DNA of 64,000 nucleotides from NCBI GenBank assembly GCA_964036155.1, contig OZ038423.1:48065249-48129248 (forward strand), written 5' to 3'. The translations under genes and the position numbers were made by a program. This document shows, one piece after another, positions 48,390-59,817 of this stretch (position 1 is its first letter; each line of letters begins with the position of its first letter). This stretch comes from Diploscapter coronatus (Eukaryota > Nematoda > Chromadorea > Rhabditida > Rhabditidae). The notes under the pieces were generated by a model that was not told the DNA's origin, ran no database searches, and saw only the letters and a list, made by a program, of their open reading frames with translations.

Positions 48390-48890
48390 GTTTTAATTTA
48401 AATACCCTAAAAATTTCAATTTTCAGGGAAAATGAATAAAAACGTCGAAATTTGACGGAAAACAAACAAAAGGATTGGAAAAATAAGTTATTTTCGCAGG
48501 AATACGCGCCTTAAAGATTTTGCAATTTAGCGCGCAGTTTTCGTACTTTTGAATTGATCAAAAAGATCGCTTTTGATTTTTACAGCCACCAATTAAAAAA
48601 CATTTTCTGTGTAAAAAATCGTTCCTTTATGAGTTCTTTAAATTGTACGATACAATTTGTATCATTTCATCACGATTTATCAGTTAATTTTAAGAAAACC
48701 ACTTTTCAAATACCTATCAAAATCATTCACATCGGAAAGTTGCCATATCACAAATTACTGCTACTTGAACTAATTTATGCCACTATTTTATAAAGTCGGC
48801 ATATTAATCACTTGCTTAAATATTTGATTTCAGTCACTCAATAGTAATTATTCCCAACTGAATGTAAATGTCGGATTTCTAGCCATCATA
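48390..48890. promoter_or_regulatory. Divergent promoter region
   Basis: 500 bp between the start of the minus-strand actin maturation protease/pold-1 run and the start of the plus-strand 800-residue protein. Both transcription units must begin here. Acceptor-like motifs precede both starts (TTTTTAG on the minus strand, TTTCTAG before 48881 on the plus). No specific factor site is recognised. Confidence 0.45.
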
Positions 48891-51800
48891 ATGTCAGCTC
48901 CAAAATCTACGCCCAGCAGTTCCGAAAAGACGAATTTCAAGCCTCCTGAGAAGGTCAAACTGAGAAAGTAAGTCCTTTCCTCTAGTATTTCGAATGTGGT
49001 GCCATTTATAGATACGTCAACAAACTCGGCGAAAAGGAAGCCTCCACGTCGTCTTCTGGAGTATCTTCTGAAGCCTTGACGAGGCTATCTATCAGCAGTG
49101 AGCAGGAAAAGGTAAATAATTAAATCAGGGTTATTGTAGTTTTCTGAGTCTAGAACAAATTTCTAGACGATTTTCTCATGAACTTCTTGAATTAAACCAA
49201 GATTACTCTGGCATTTCGCATCTAGAATAATGGAATGAAATCTTTTGCAAAACAAACCACGGTTATTGCAGCACTTTGAACTTTGATCAAATTTTCTAAT
49301 AGATATCTTCTCAACTTCTTGAAAGAACCAATAATTGACGATATTTTCCAGAGTCTGGACTTGCTTCTTGCCGAGGCTGCCGACGCTCCCCTGCCCGACG
49401 ATGACCTCGGGGACTTCCTTTGTGCTGAAGAATCGGATGATAGTGAGGATGTACTGATCAGTCAGGTCATACAAATCCAGGAAGAACTCGAAGAAGAGCG
49501 AAAAGCCGCCAAAGCCAATACTTCCAAAAAGTTTCCTCCACATCACCAATCCAGTTCTCGGAAATATGACAACTCGACTACCAAGAAGGGTGTACCGCTC
49601 ACGATGAGAGGCCAAGTCTTCCGCAATGACACTGGCTATTCTTCGTCGAGAAAGGACAAATTCGACAAGTATCCGAAGGAGGGGAATTTCGAGTGAGTCA
49701 TAACAACCAAGCAAACAGCTCAAATATGACGGCACGATATTTAAGATATGAAGAAAGGAATACATTTTCACATTTATTGAATATCGTGTTTTATTTTTTA
49801 ACTTTCAATCTAACGTGTGAAAGCCATGATCAATTTCTTATTCAGACACAAAAACGCAACGGCGAAGGGCGAGACGAAATTCGGACGGAACGATAGCAGC
49901 TGGTCTGGACGAAATCAGTACCAGAACAGGAGCACGAGCTACTCAAATGAACGATCGCTAGATTCATGGACCTCGAAGAACCAGGGATATCATGAAAACT
50001 CTACGCTTTCAGAGACCAACGAGCCTCATAAGGACAAATTCCAGAAAGCAATGTAGGAATTTTATCAACTTTCTTTTAAATTAGAATCATTTTCAGGAAG
50101 GAGAGATCTCTGAAGAAAGCAGACGATGAAGTTGCTTCTCTCACTGGGGCGGAACCGCAAGGAGATAATGCAGGTAGACTCTTGAGACGTCAAATAATTT
50201 CGGCAACTGTTTCAAAATTCCTCGAATGAATAATAGATTCCACTTGTTCATGTTCAAAGATCAGTTTTGTAAAACTATAAAAATTGAATAAATCTCAGGA
50301 AATCCCTGGGTAGCAGATATCGAGAAGTACTGGCGAAGGAGCCCTATTCCTGACGATGAAGAGGAGTTTCTGGTCGCTGGCGAAGTTGGCATGGAAAAAG
50401 TCTTGAAGGTACGATCAATCTTCCATAAACACGGTCCCAAGTCGTGGATTTAGCGACGAAAGGAGAAGTTCGAGCGAGAACTCGCAGACATGTCGAATGC
50501 GCTGATCAAGTTCGACGAGGAGCCGATCATTTCGACAGGTACGATAGTTTGATCGATCTCAAGATAGATTTGATCAATTTCAGATGATCTCCCCGAGACA
50601 CCAGAAAGCACCAAGGATTTCTCATTGACCTTGATGGACACGTTGCCTGGAGAAGAAATCCCCAACACCTCTCAGACTTCTCCCGTAGCATCAACTTCAT
50701 CAACAACCATTAAGGATCCAATCGAGAAAATTGACCCCACGGAGAAACCCCTCCCTAAGAAACTCCACGACAATTTGATCAAGAGCAAGGAACTCCCAAG
50801 TATTCCGAAAAAGCTTCCTTCGCCCGATCACTCTTTTGGCAAGGACACGGGTAAATTTAAAATTTGTTTGTAAATAAAATGGTCGTTTTTAGTTATCTCT
50901 ACTTTTAACACACGTTTTCATTTGAATGATATGTCCTGAATTACGCTAAGCATGATTGAAACCCGAGCTATTGAGCCCGTAGCGTTGTTCAACAAAACAT
51001 TTTATATTTGTTATTTTACTCTTGGAATTCAATCTCAAAGTTAAACCATGAAATAGTCAACCTTGCTTTTACATTGAAGAACTTGTTTAACTAACCCAAA
51101 TTAGACAAATCTAGACATTTCTAATTCTACCCTATCTTTTTTCCTAAAGAAATCTAATTATATTATCATCCTTAGTTTATCACTGAACAAAATATCAATA
51201 ATTCAATCTCTATCCTTGTCGAACACCGCACTATTGAAATTGAGCTCATGCCACTTTCACCCGGGTGCTTTGTACTTCCTTCGAAAAATTTTGCTGGAAC
51301 GAAATTCTTCAAGGCTGACAAGTTTCTGAATGACGATAATCAAGCTTTAGCCTCGAGAATGTCACCGCCGATCGGGAATTTGCCTATGATCGAGTCAGAA
51401 TCCGACTACGACGAGCCAGAGGACTTGGAAGATGGAATGTACGACACTGAAGAGGAAATGATTGAGAAGATGGCTAAGACGAAATCTGCCGCATCAACAG
51501 CTGCTCTAGGCTACAGAAGCTCGATGGGTAAGTATTTAGTTCCTTAAAAAGGCAGGAATTATGGTCTGTTTGCTCAAATTAATTTGAAAAATCTCGATAC
51601 ATCTGATAAACTTGATCATTTCTTGTAATCACGATCAAGAAATCGCAATAAGAAGTTCGATTATTTTTGAATTTAGAAGAGAATCGTCGCAAGGACCACG
51701 ACGTCATTGAAATATACCGCTCCAATTTCGATCGCCCTCATCCTCCGCCAAGACCGGCCACCTATCAAGAAATCGTGAACTTTGTCAGTATTTACTCAGA

Positions 51801-53654
51801 AAAGCAGGTATAAATAATCCCTCAGATATTTTTACAACTAAAACTTAGGTCAACAAAGATTCCACGCATACCCTGGACAAACTCACAATCTTAGCCGCCG
51901 AATACGTCGATAAACGAATCAAGCAGAAACGATTCGGTATGATATCATTTCTGTGCGAAAACCTCTATCAAGTTATAATTTAGCCCCACCAACGCCAATC
52001 ATAGTGGACGTCAACTTTAAGTATGAAATACCGACCACCGTGAACGACTCAGACAATACTCAGAGGCCAGTCTACATCGGTAAAATAGATGAAGATCTGA
52101 TCAAATCTACACATTTCTCGAATTTTAGATGCCTACGGATTCAGTCGAATCTACTTCAATATGCCTGAGGACGATTTGAGTCTGCCTACTCTGGCCATGG
52201 TTCCAATCGTCGAACTTGTCATTCTGTTTCTGCTTCGTGGACACAAGGTACGACAAAACTACCAAAATTTTTCTTGGATCATCAAATTTTACATTTATAG
52301 CTAAATGAAATAAAATTATGCGAAAGGACAGCACTGCTCTATTGGAGAATATAATGTCAAAAATTTACTAAAATTTTAGCCACTATTATCCCGATGATGG
52401 GTCTTTTAAAAGAAAACCAAAAGCGATCCAAATTTTTTACTCGCCCTGTAAAGTATCACTATTTTTCCAGCCAACCGTGATTCTACCCGATATTTCCCTC
52501 AACAACATCAGCATAAATCAGCTAATCGATCTATTGAAAGAGCTAGGATTTCTGGCTATCGTCCATCGAATTCCCGGAACAGTCGAATACCGTCAAATCG
52601 TCGCTAAAATAGTGACCAAGGTAGCTTCCAAATTAAGACTCGATTTATCAAACTATTGATCTTGTTCATAAGTATTTTGCCCCTTTTATTTTCTTGAACA
52701 TTTCTGATTAACGAGTCCATACGAGGTCTTCGGTAGATGTACAAGTCGGGCACGGTCTTTAAAATGGGACTATTTTTTAATAAGTCACTTTTAAATAACG
52801 CGTAAAACACATGCATGAAACTTGATAGGTTTTCCAAGGCCCAGTACTCGGTACCTAATTTTTATGAATGTTTTGCGCGCAATTTGAGAAGTGACGTACT
52901 CAAAAATAGCGTAATTTTAAAGACCGTGCCCGACTTGTACATCTACCGAAGACCTCGTATGGACTCGTTAATCAGAAAGACAACTATTCTATTCAAGAAA
53001 ATAAAAAGCAATTACTTATGGTTAATACCAATATCTAAATTTAGGACAACGGTTTTCTTATTTCTAGCCATCAATTTATCTATCCTGAAGCCAATGATGT
53101 CAAGGTAGGCAGCTTTTCAAGGTTCAAATGATTCAAATTGTGATTCCAGGAGTTCAACCGAGTCGATTTCTCTGGAGGCTTTACCGCCATGCCACTCTTG
53201 GAGCCAAGATACGACCTAGAGGACAATATTTTGAAGGTATTTAAAAAAAGAGTGGAAAAATGAGAGAAGATTGCAGCTCCACTATTTCACCGGCTACATG
53301 GCTTATTCCGAGGAAGAATTGGAAAACCTCGAAACTCAGCCGTTCACGTTACTGAAGAACGTCAATTTTTGCAAGGTAATCTTGAAAATCCTACCTTTTC
53401 AAGAAAAATGAGTTTTAGATAGTCCAGACTTTTAAACATCCGTACATATCCTGTGATTACAACTACAAAATGCAGATTCAATCGGTAGCTTATTTAATTT
53501 GATGAAAAAATTGATTTTCTAATTTTAGCTCGAAAGATTGACGGAGTTTTTGCAATTCGATGTACCATTGAAATACGGTACCATGGTCGTGCTATTAATC
53601 AGCTATATCTTGCAACATGCCTATGCACAGCAATTTTGTAAGCAAGCAATGTAA
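48891..53654 (+). CDS. Uncharacterised 800-residue protein, possible degenerate NYN-like domain
   Basis: Eighteen exons join in phase to exactly 2403 nt: 48891-48967, 49012-49111, 49352-49692, 49846-50052, 50097-50173, 50299-50408, 50454-50538, 50584-50850, 51351-51527, 51677-51807, 51849-51936, 51984-52079, 52129-52247, 52471-52620, 53150-53236, 53277-53375, 53419-53484, 53529-53654. The N-terminal 480 residues are polar and probably disordered, with acidic patches (DDDLGDFLCAEESDDSED), a charged helix (QIQEELEEERKAAK) and Ser/Arg/Asn-rich stretches. NPWVADIEKYWRRSPIPDDE and RPHPPPRPATYQEIVNF look conserved. From about residue 553 the order resembles Zc3h12a/NYN ribonucleases: PIIVDVNF, then VELVILFLLRGHKPTVILPD, then a helix and LAIVHRI. 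The usual catalytic aspartates are mostly absent. A foldback element sits in the intron after exon 14. The function is unknown; the fold is inference. Confidence 0.8.
52701..52979. mobile_element. Foldback element with about 65-bp near-perfect TIRs in an intron
   Basis: CTGATTAACGAGTCCATACG at the left end is matched by its complement at the right end, and pairing is essentially perfect through the GTCTTTAAAAT about 60 nt inward. Imperfect pairing (GTCACTT, CGCG, AAAACA) continues toward the centre. Total about 279 bp. Because the TIRs are long, both strands encode the same peptide inward from each end (VPDLYIYRRPRMDSLIR). It lies within the 52621-53149 intron of the 800-residue gene. Confidence 0.88.
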
Positions 53655-54486
53655 AATTTAGCTTTAGTAAGTTATTACATAGCTAACTCTAGTTATTATG
53701 GCTTGTGAGGAGGTAGATACTGCATACTTTTTTCTCCTATGCTCGACCCCTATGAAATAGCACGTGCTCTGAAGAGATGGAAGAGATAACGAAGAGAAGG
53801 GAAAAGAGAGGGCGGGGCGCGTGCGAAATTCAGTTGCAACGAGTATGCAGCATCTACCTCTTCACATGCCACAATAATTTTGTTCAAACATTCTGTAAAA
53901 AGGGGTTATCTTAGCATTTACGGTGTACTTTCTTCTCGTATAATTTTTCTATGGCTATTTTTATCAGAACCTAAATTTCTGCATAGAATTCTGATCTAAA
54001 TTCATTTTCTTGTTTCAAAATAAGCATTTTCATCAAATTGGTGGTTTATTGTAGTGAAAAAAATTCATTTTTAGTTAAATAAAATTACATTGATAAAATT
54101 CGACTCTAACATCGTTTAATGGGGAATCGCGAAAAAGACGAAAGAAATAAACCTCAAATTTCCGTTTGGCATGAAATTTACAAGTTTCATTGAAAAAATG
54201 TTAGGAGTGCTTCTTTAGGAAGTTCAAGAGTTGAATTGATTATTGTTCGGTTCATTTGAGTGAAATTTAATTCATTCAAAGTTCAAATTTGAATTTCCCA
54301 AAAAGACTCGGTCCAAAATAACTTGAGTGAGATACAATGTGAAACGGGAGAAAGATTCACGGTTTTGGGAATAGCTTTCTAGTGACGAAATATCGTACAA
54401 AAACGAAATAAATTAGCCGGATTTTTGAAATATCGGACAAAATTTTACCTGTTTTCAGCGAAAATTCATATTTCGAGTAACACACC
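53655..54486. other. Convergent 3' region
   Basis: Lies between the stop of the 800-residue gene and the stop of bub-3, which converge. It contains the MITE at 53693-53877 and otherwise AT-rich sequence with no gene. Confidence 0.5.
53693..53877. mobile_element. MITE with 35-bp terminal inverted repeats (185 bp)
   Basis: The left end TTATTATGGCTTGTGAGGAG and the complement of the right end, TTATTGTGGCATGTGAAGAG, match with few differences; pairing continues through GTAGATRCTGCATAC, giving 31 of 35 identities. The interior is GC- and purine-rich (GAAGAGATGGAAGAGATAAC). No coding capacity. It starts 38 bp past the stop codon of the upstream gene, so it probably lies in its 3' UTR. Confidence 0.85.
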
Positions 54487-57462
54487 TTACTTGGGCTTGC
54501 ACTCGCCTTCTGAAAGCAGAAATCATCTTTTAAAATTAGGTTTCAAAGCATTTCGATCATTTACAAATGACATTTTTCGCTAGTATCTCAGAACTACCTA
54601 TTGAATTTGATTAAAAAATACATCAAAAGTTAAAAAAGATCTTAATTTTCCTTTGCCATTTTTTCTTCATGTTATAGGAAAATATTATTCTTAGCAAAAG
54701 AAAAAAATTCGAGATCTTTATCAAAATTCTAGAAGCTCGGAACTAAAATGATCCTGTTTAATGAAAAACACCATTTTTGCAAGATTATTATTCAATTTTC
54801 ATTATGTCCTACCATAAGTGCTCGATTTCATGATTTTTATAACCATTTTAAAAAATCCCCTACCCGAAATGCTCCTAATGGTGATAACGTTGTCAGGCAG
54901 GGGGTTGGGATCATCCTCCAGCTCGTGACCGTACGAGGCAGCGATCGCCAGCAGGTTGCCCTCGTTGTTGAACGACAGCGACTGAATCGACGTGTTGAAT
55001 CTGCAAAAAAAAAAGATTTTAATTTTCTAATAGTAATCTTGAGACAACGAGTGTTAAAAATATTAAAAAGAAAGGTAGCTTTCTTGAAACGTAATGCTGA
55101 AATTTTTAAAGTGAGGCAAAAATATTTTAAAACTTTTCAACCTTCCAATCTGCCTACAAAATGCTCAAATGAGCTTCAGACTAGTTCAGCCCCATGAGTA
55201 CATTTTCAGGTTTAATTTGGCTTGATGTTTCTATCTATGCAAAAATTCCTTACTAATACAGCTGAACGAGTCCTTTTTTGCTCTTTAAAAAAATAATATT
55301 TCAAATAGATTTCAGACTGATTCAACCTCTCAAGTTCATTATCAAGCTTAATCTTGTTTCGGTAGCCTCATATTAAACAATCCTTACTTATGCAACTGGA
55401 CGAGTCGTTTCCTGTTGTAGGGGTCCCAGATGTTGACGATGGCATCGGAGCCGCCCGTGGCGAAGGTCGAGTGCTTCGGGTGGAAGGCCAACGCGTTCAC
55501 CGGGTAGATCGTTTCCGTTCCGTCAGACTCTTTGTTCCTAAAAAAAATGAATTTTCCAAATTATATGTTCGAAAAGAACCCCTCAAAGTATCAAGAAAAA
55601 GTTTAATTCTTGAACGCAAATTCTAACAAATGACGAGGATAAAAGAAACAAGAGGCAGATATGCTCCAAGATAATTCTTCATAAAAAAAATGTATGCCTA
55701 TTATTTCAAATTTCATGGGTATTTTGTATGAACTTGAGAAAATCGACCTGTGACATTTGAAGGCGTATTTCTTCTTCTGCTCGTCGGGGCTCTGATTGAC
55801 GTATTCGACTGCGACCCTGCCCTCGATGGACGACACCACGAATGCGTCGGGCGAGGGGAAAAACGCCACGTTCCGGGTTTGGTACTGCAAGTTTGGTATT
55901 GAAATCAAACATCGAAGCAATTGTTGACATGAAGATGACTCGACGAAAGAGTATTTTTGGTAATGCAACTTTTTTGACACATAGTTAAAGTGCACATTCT
56001 ACAAAATGTGATTTCATTCTACTAATTCGCGAAGAGTTTAGAAATATGAAGGGTAAACTGAAACAACTACAAATCAAACATTTCCAAAATATGCGATTTT
56101 GTGAAATTTATTTAATTTTTAGGAAAATGTCGAACCTTGAGCGGACTCTCCCTGACTTGCTCGGGATTGTCCATGCGACGGATGTCGTAGAGGAAGATTT
56201 TCCTGGAAAATAGTAATTTTGCGGTACTAAAATCACCAAGATATTGAAACTTCAGGTTTTCAATTCTTTGTCAGTTTTCTTGAAACCTAATAAGTTCTCC
56301 AAACTACCTGTCTTTAGTACCGACGAGGATCTTGTCGTTGTTGACGTCCATCGCATAGACGCGATCAGACACCTTGGCCTCGATCGTCCCCTGACGGTGG
56401 CGAATGTCCCACAGCTACAAATTAAAGGTATTCTTTAAAATAAGCTTCAAAACTTTCGATTAGAAATTTTTCCTCTGCAAAAAATTCAATGAGCGAACAT
56501 GTAGTGACCATTGAAAAAGAGTAATGTTTATATCTTCCTTCTCATCTCAGTAATCTAATTTTGATAGACGAAAGATAAGGGGATCTCATATATCCAAAAA
56601 TAGGATTTAAAATATCCCGAATAAAAAAATTTCATATATCCTCAAAAGGGCTTTAAAAAGTGCTCACCTTGATAGTGGAGTCCCAAGATCCGGAAACGAT
56701 GAGTTCATGGCGGTTGGAGAACTCCATGCAGCGGATTCCGAGCGAGTGCCCACCCAGATTGATCTCGGTGCCCGACTCGATGTCGTACAGCTTCACCATC
56801 TGGTCCAGACCACCGCTCGCCACGCGCTCATAGCCCTGCAATTTTCATTTTCCATGTTTCAAAGAAACTCGAGTGCACTCACTGAACACTTTCGCAAGAT
56901 TTGAATGTTTCATGTTTCAAAATAAACTGCGTTTTGAAGGTAAGAGAAACACCACTGATTTCATTATCTCCAGGGAATCTTTAAACGTGAAACAAATCTT
57001 TCAAAGAAATTCATCATTTAAAAGCGGTAATGTTCAAATAGTATTTTGTTTTTTGAGGACATGTAAAATCAAATTTTACTTACCGCGAAAGTACAGGCGA
57101 GGACGGACTTGCCATGGAAATAGAGTCTCCTTTCCTCGGCCTGGTTGAGTCCGTTCAGGGCGTAGATGCGGATCGTGCCATCCCAACCCGACGCAATGAA
57201 ATAACGACTCTCGAATTCACGGGAGAACTAAAAATATTTCTTTAAAATTATGTTTCAGGAAAAATATAATTTAGCCCCTCTGTTGGATCATAAGTAAAAA
57301 TAAATTCATTTTTGAAATAATATTTCAAATCAATCTCAAGAAATTTAAAATAAGTTTAATTTTCGCTTTTTTCACCTGAACTTTGGAGATGGGCACGTGG
57401 ACGGGGAAGTTGAGCTGGAACTCGTTGGGCGCCGCCACGATGTGTGCCGAGGAATACGACAT
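54487..57462 (-). CDS. bub-3: BUB3 spindle-checkpoint WD40 protein
   Basis: A seven-bladed WD40 propeller that recruits BUB1/BUBR1 to kinetochores. Nine exons, about 339 residues (human 328). Starts MSYSSAHIVAAPNEFQLNFP. Blades show SGWDGTIRIYAL, SGGLDQMVKLYD, LIVSGSWDSTIKLWDIR, ILVGTKDRKIFLYDIRRMD, SSIEGRVAVEYV, TGGSDAIVNIWDPYNRKRL and AASYGHE. BUB3 hallmarks include the RRMDNPEQVRESPLKYQTR segment, the EGRVAVEYV/KYAFKCHR region and the NEGNLLAIAASY...EDD end. The last exon is only EGECKPK. It is divergent from the Gemin6-like gene with 543 bp between starts. Clear assignment from the blade-specific residues, not from WD40 repeats alone. Confidence 0.95.
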
Positions 57463-58005
57463 CTCAACAAAATGCGAAATAAAAATCAAGAAAATCCGGG
57501 AAACAACACGACAACCGAAGGAAACAGTTGCGCTATTTAAAAAAAATTTTAAAGGGTGTTCTAGAATCGTATTCTCGTATTTCAGGAAGTTTAGAGCCAA
57601 GACAAATATGAAACATCGAGAAGAATGAAAATAAGGAAGTCAGACGAAGATTCGAAAGAAATCAGGCAACAGATATCTGCTTTCTCTTCCGTTGTCTTCT
57701 CCGGATGTTCTAGAACCGGACTAGAATGGTCCAAAACTTTCTAGAATAAGAAAAACTGAAAACTACCGAGAATACAAAAATGGAAGAAGAGACAAACGAC
57801 GACCGCTATGTGAAATTCAAAATTAGGCGCGACACCCCGCTATCCGTATAATCACTGCGAGTTTTTTACAGCGTATTCTGCGTTTAAGCGCGTAGTTAAA
57901 AATTGACCAAAGAGAGGGCGAATGAAAGAAAAGAAAAGGAGGATGAATTGGTTTCCAGCAACTTTTGGGGCTTTTTTAATTTATTTTTCATTTTCGAACT
58001 TCAGA
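57463..58005. promoter_or_regulatory. Divergent promoter region of bub-3 and the Gemin6-like gene
   Basis: 543 bp between the two start codons on opposite strands. The plus-strand start is preceded by TTCAGA, a trans-splice-like acceptor. No specific regulatory site is recognised. Confidence 0.45.
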
Positions 58006-58939
58006 ATGATTTCCGAAAACCAACTGCGTGCGTATCACAGGATGGTCGGCAGACCGGTGAAGGTAAGTCTTTAAAAAATACAAGTCAAATCAAAATCAGA
58101 AAATTCGAAGAAAGAAATTGCGGAAATTTAAAAGTAACAATTTTGAGGTGACCCTGAAGAACGGGAAGGAGTGCTACGGCAATTTGGTGTCGGTCGACCC
58201 GATCACGCACAACCACGTCGTCGCTCAGATCAGGGACAACCAGATCAGTGAGTTTGGGGGAAATGTGCTAATTTAACGACTACTAAAAATCGAATCAAAT
58301 TTCTAAGATTTCTGTATTTATGGACCACCGTATTTAAAAAGATAACTATAGACGAACAGATGAAAGAAAAGAGTAGTCTTAAAGACTACGGTAACTTCAA
58401 AAGATTACTGCAATTTGCAGAAAACTTGGATATGATCATGAGCGATTCGGTGCGCGATATGGTCGAGTGGAACGAGCCGCACGAGGACTGCCTGTCGTTC
58501 ACCGAAGAAAATTCGAAACTCATCAACGCCTTTTTCAAACACGACACTGCCCCGCCCATGAGCGAGGATGAGATTCAGGAGCAGTAGGACTTTTTCAAAT
58601 TTTATTTGTTTGAAGAAATGTAGAAAATATATGAAATTTCGTAGAGTACAAACTAGGAACAAATAAATTAAAAGTTAGAAAAAAAAAATTCAGGAAAAAG
58701 AAGCTGATCACCTTCCTGCGCAGCCACACGTTGAATGTCATCGAGCGGGAGGACGGCAGCATTACGGTCGCTGATACTTTGGTTAGAAATTTATAATTTC
58801 AGAGAAAAAATGAAAAACTTACAACTTTTCTAAAGATAATTTTTAGGTTGTGACGGCCCCGTTCACCTCGGAAAACTGCTTCTGCTCGAACTCCATCGTA
58901 CTGAGAAGAATGAAGAAACTCATCGATTCCGCCAAATGA
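58006..58939 (+). CDS. GEMIN6: Gemin6-like SMN-complex subunit (166 aa)
   Basis: The SMN complex loads Sm rings onto spliceosomal snRNAs; Gemin6 pairs with Gemin7 through an LSm fold. Exons: 58006-58062, 58148-58247, 58421-58583, 58694-58781, 58847-58939, totalling 501 nt in phase; human Gemin6 has 167 residues. Residues 1-75 have the LSm pattern: VGRPVKVTLKNGKECYGNLV, SVDPITHNHVV, then a segment ending VRDMVEWNE. The C-terminal AD-type domain is the strongest evidence: KKKLITFLRSHTLNVIERED, then VVTAPFTSENCFCSNSIVLR with the ENCxxSNxIVLxR signature. I chose the acceptor TTTGCAG at 58420 rather than 58351 because it keeps the LSm length. The ATG is 1 nt after TTCAG. A remote LSm12-like relation is less likely. 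Confidence 0.82.
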
Positions 58940-59817
58940 GGCATTTTCTTTAGTTTTTGAAAATTTTCAAAAATAGCCATATTTTGAATTCTTCGACATC
59001 TTATTTTTACCCCTAAAATTTTCAAAGTTCATCTTTTTTCTGAAGATACTCTATTAAATCATGAACTTGAAAATTTGTACCATTTTTCCACGAAATAGAT
59101 ATTCGAAGTTCGAAATTTTCACTCAATTTACGGGTCACTTCTAGAGCATACGGCTAAAATCTGTTTCTCGTTTAACTTTATTGTCTTTTGTTGAAAATAA
59201 ATAACGATATTTATTTTCGTGATACATCTTTTTGGAAGAAGGAATGATTAACAGTTAGCGACAAATAATAGGGGCGAAATTTCAAGAAATCGAGTTTCTT
59301 GACCGTGTTAAAAGTCCTTCGATTCCAAAGATAACGCCCAATAATAAAACTCCAAAGAAGTAATTTAGTACAACGATAATGGTTAAAAATAACCATTCGA
59401 AAAATCGAATTATCTAAAAATCAATTCTTCGAAGCAGTTAAAACTTCTTAGACTACTACCACAGAGTAGAGATGATACCGTATGAAAAACTCGATGAAAG
59501 TTGATTGATGAATCTTTTTCTGATTTAAAATAAAATAATTTTGATAAGTCAAAATTTTCCAAATCTTTGACAATTTCATTTCAAAACAGCTAGAGAGAAT
59601 TGTATCTGAAAAACATCCTATTTTTTAATTCAGAAAAAAGAACATTTAAACCTAAAAACGCTGAACTCAACTTGAAATAACGTTCAACGTACACCCCGAA
59701 TAAGAGTTGTGAATTACCGTACTTCTAAAATAAAGGGCCCATGTCTTCTAATTTCAAAAATTCAAGAAAGAGATCTTTTATTAGAAATACGGTATCTACA
59801 TTCTCTTGACCCTGGTT
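58940..59817. other. Convergent 3' region
   Basis: AT-rich spacer between the convergent Gemin6-like gene and the coiled-coil gene. It contains AATAAA-type signals near 59200. I find no gene or repeat. Confidence 0.5.

Noticed and set aside
49163..49771. 202-codon minus-strand open frame
   Set aside because: Complement of the third exon of the 800-residue plus-strand gene, which joins in phase over 18 exons; a shadow.
52604..53108. Two open frames on opposite strands with the same peptide VPDLYIYRRPRMDSLIR
   Set aside because: Explained by the long inverted repeats of the foldback element; not a conserved protein.
58351..58420. Alternative upstream acceptor for the third Gemin6-like exon
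   Set aside because: It would insert about 23 residues in the LSm core; TTTGCAG at 58420 gives the family length and frame.
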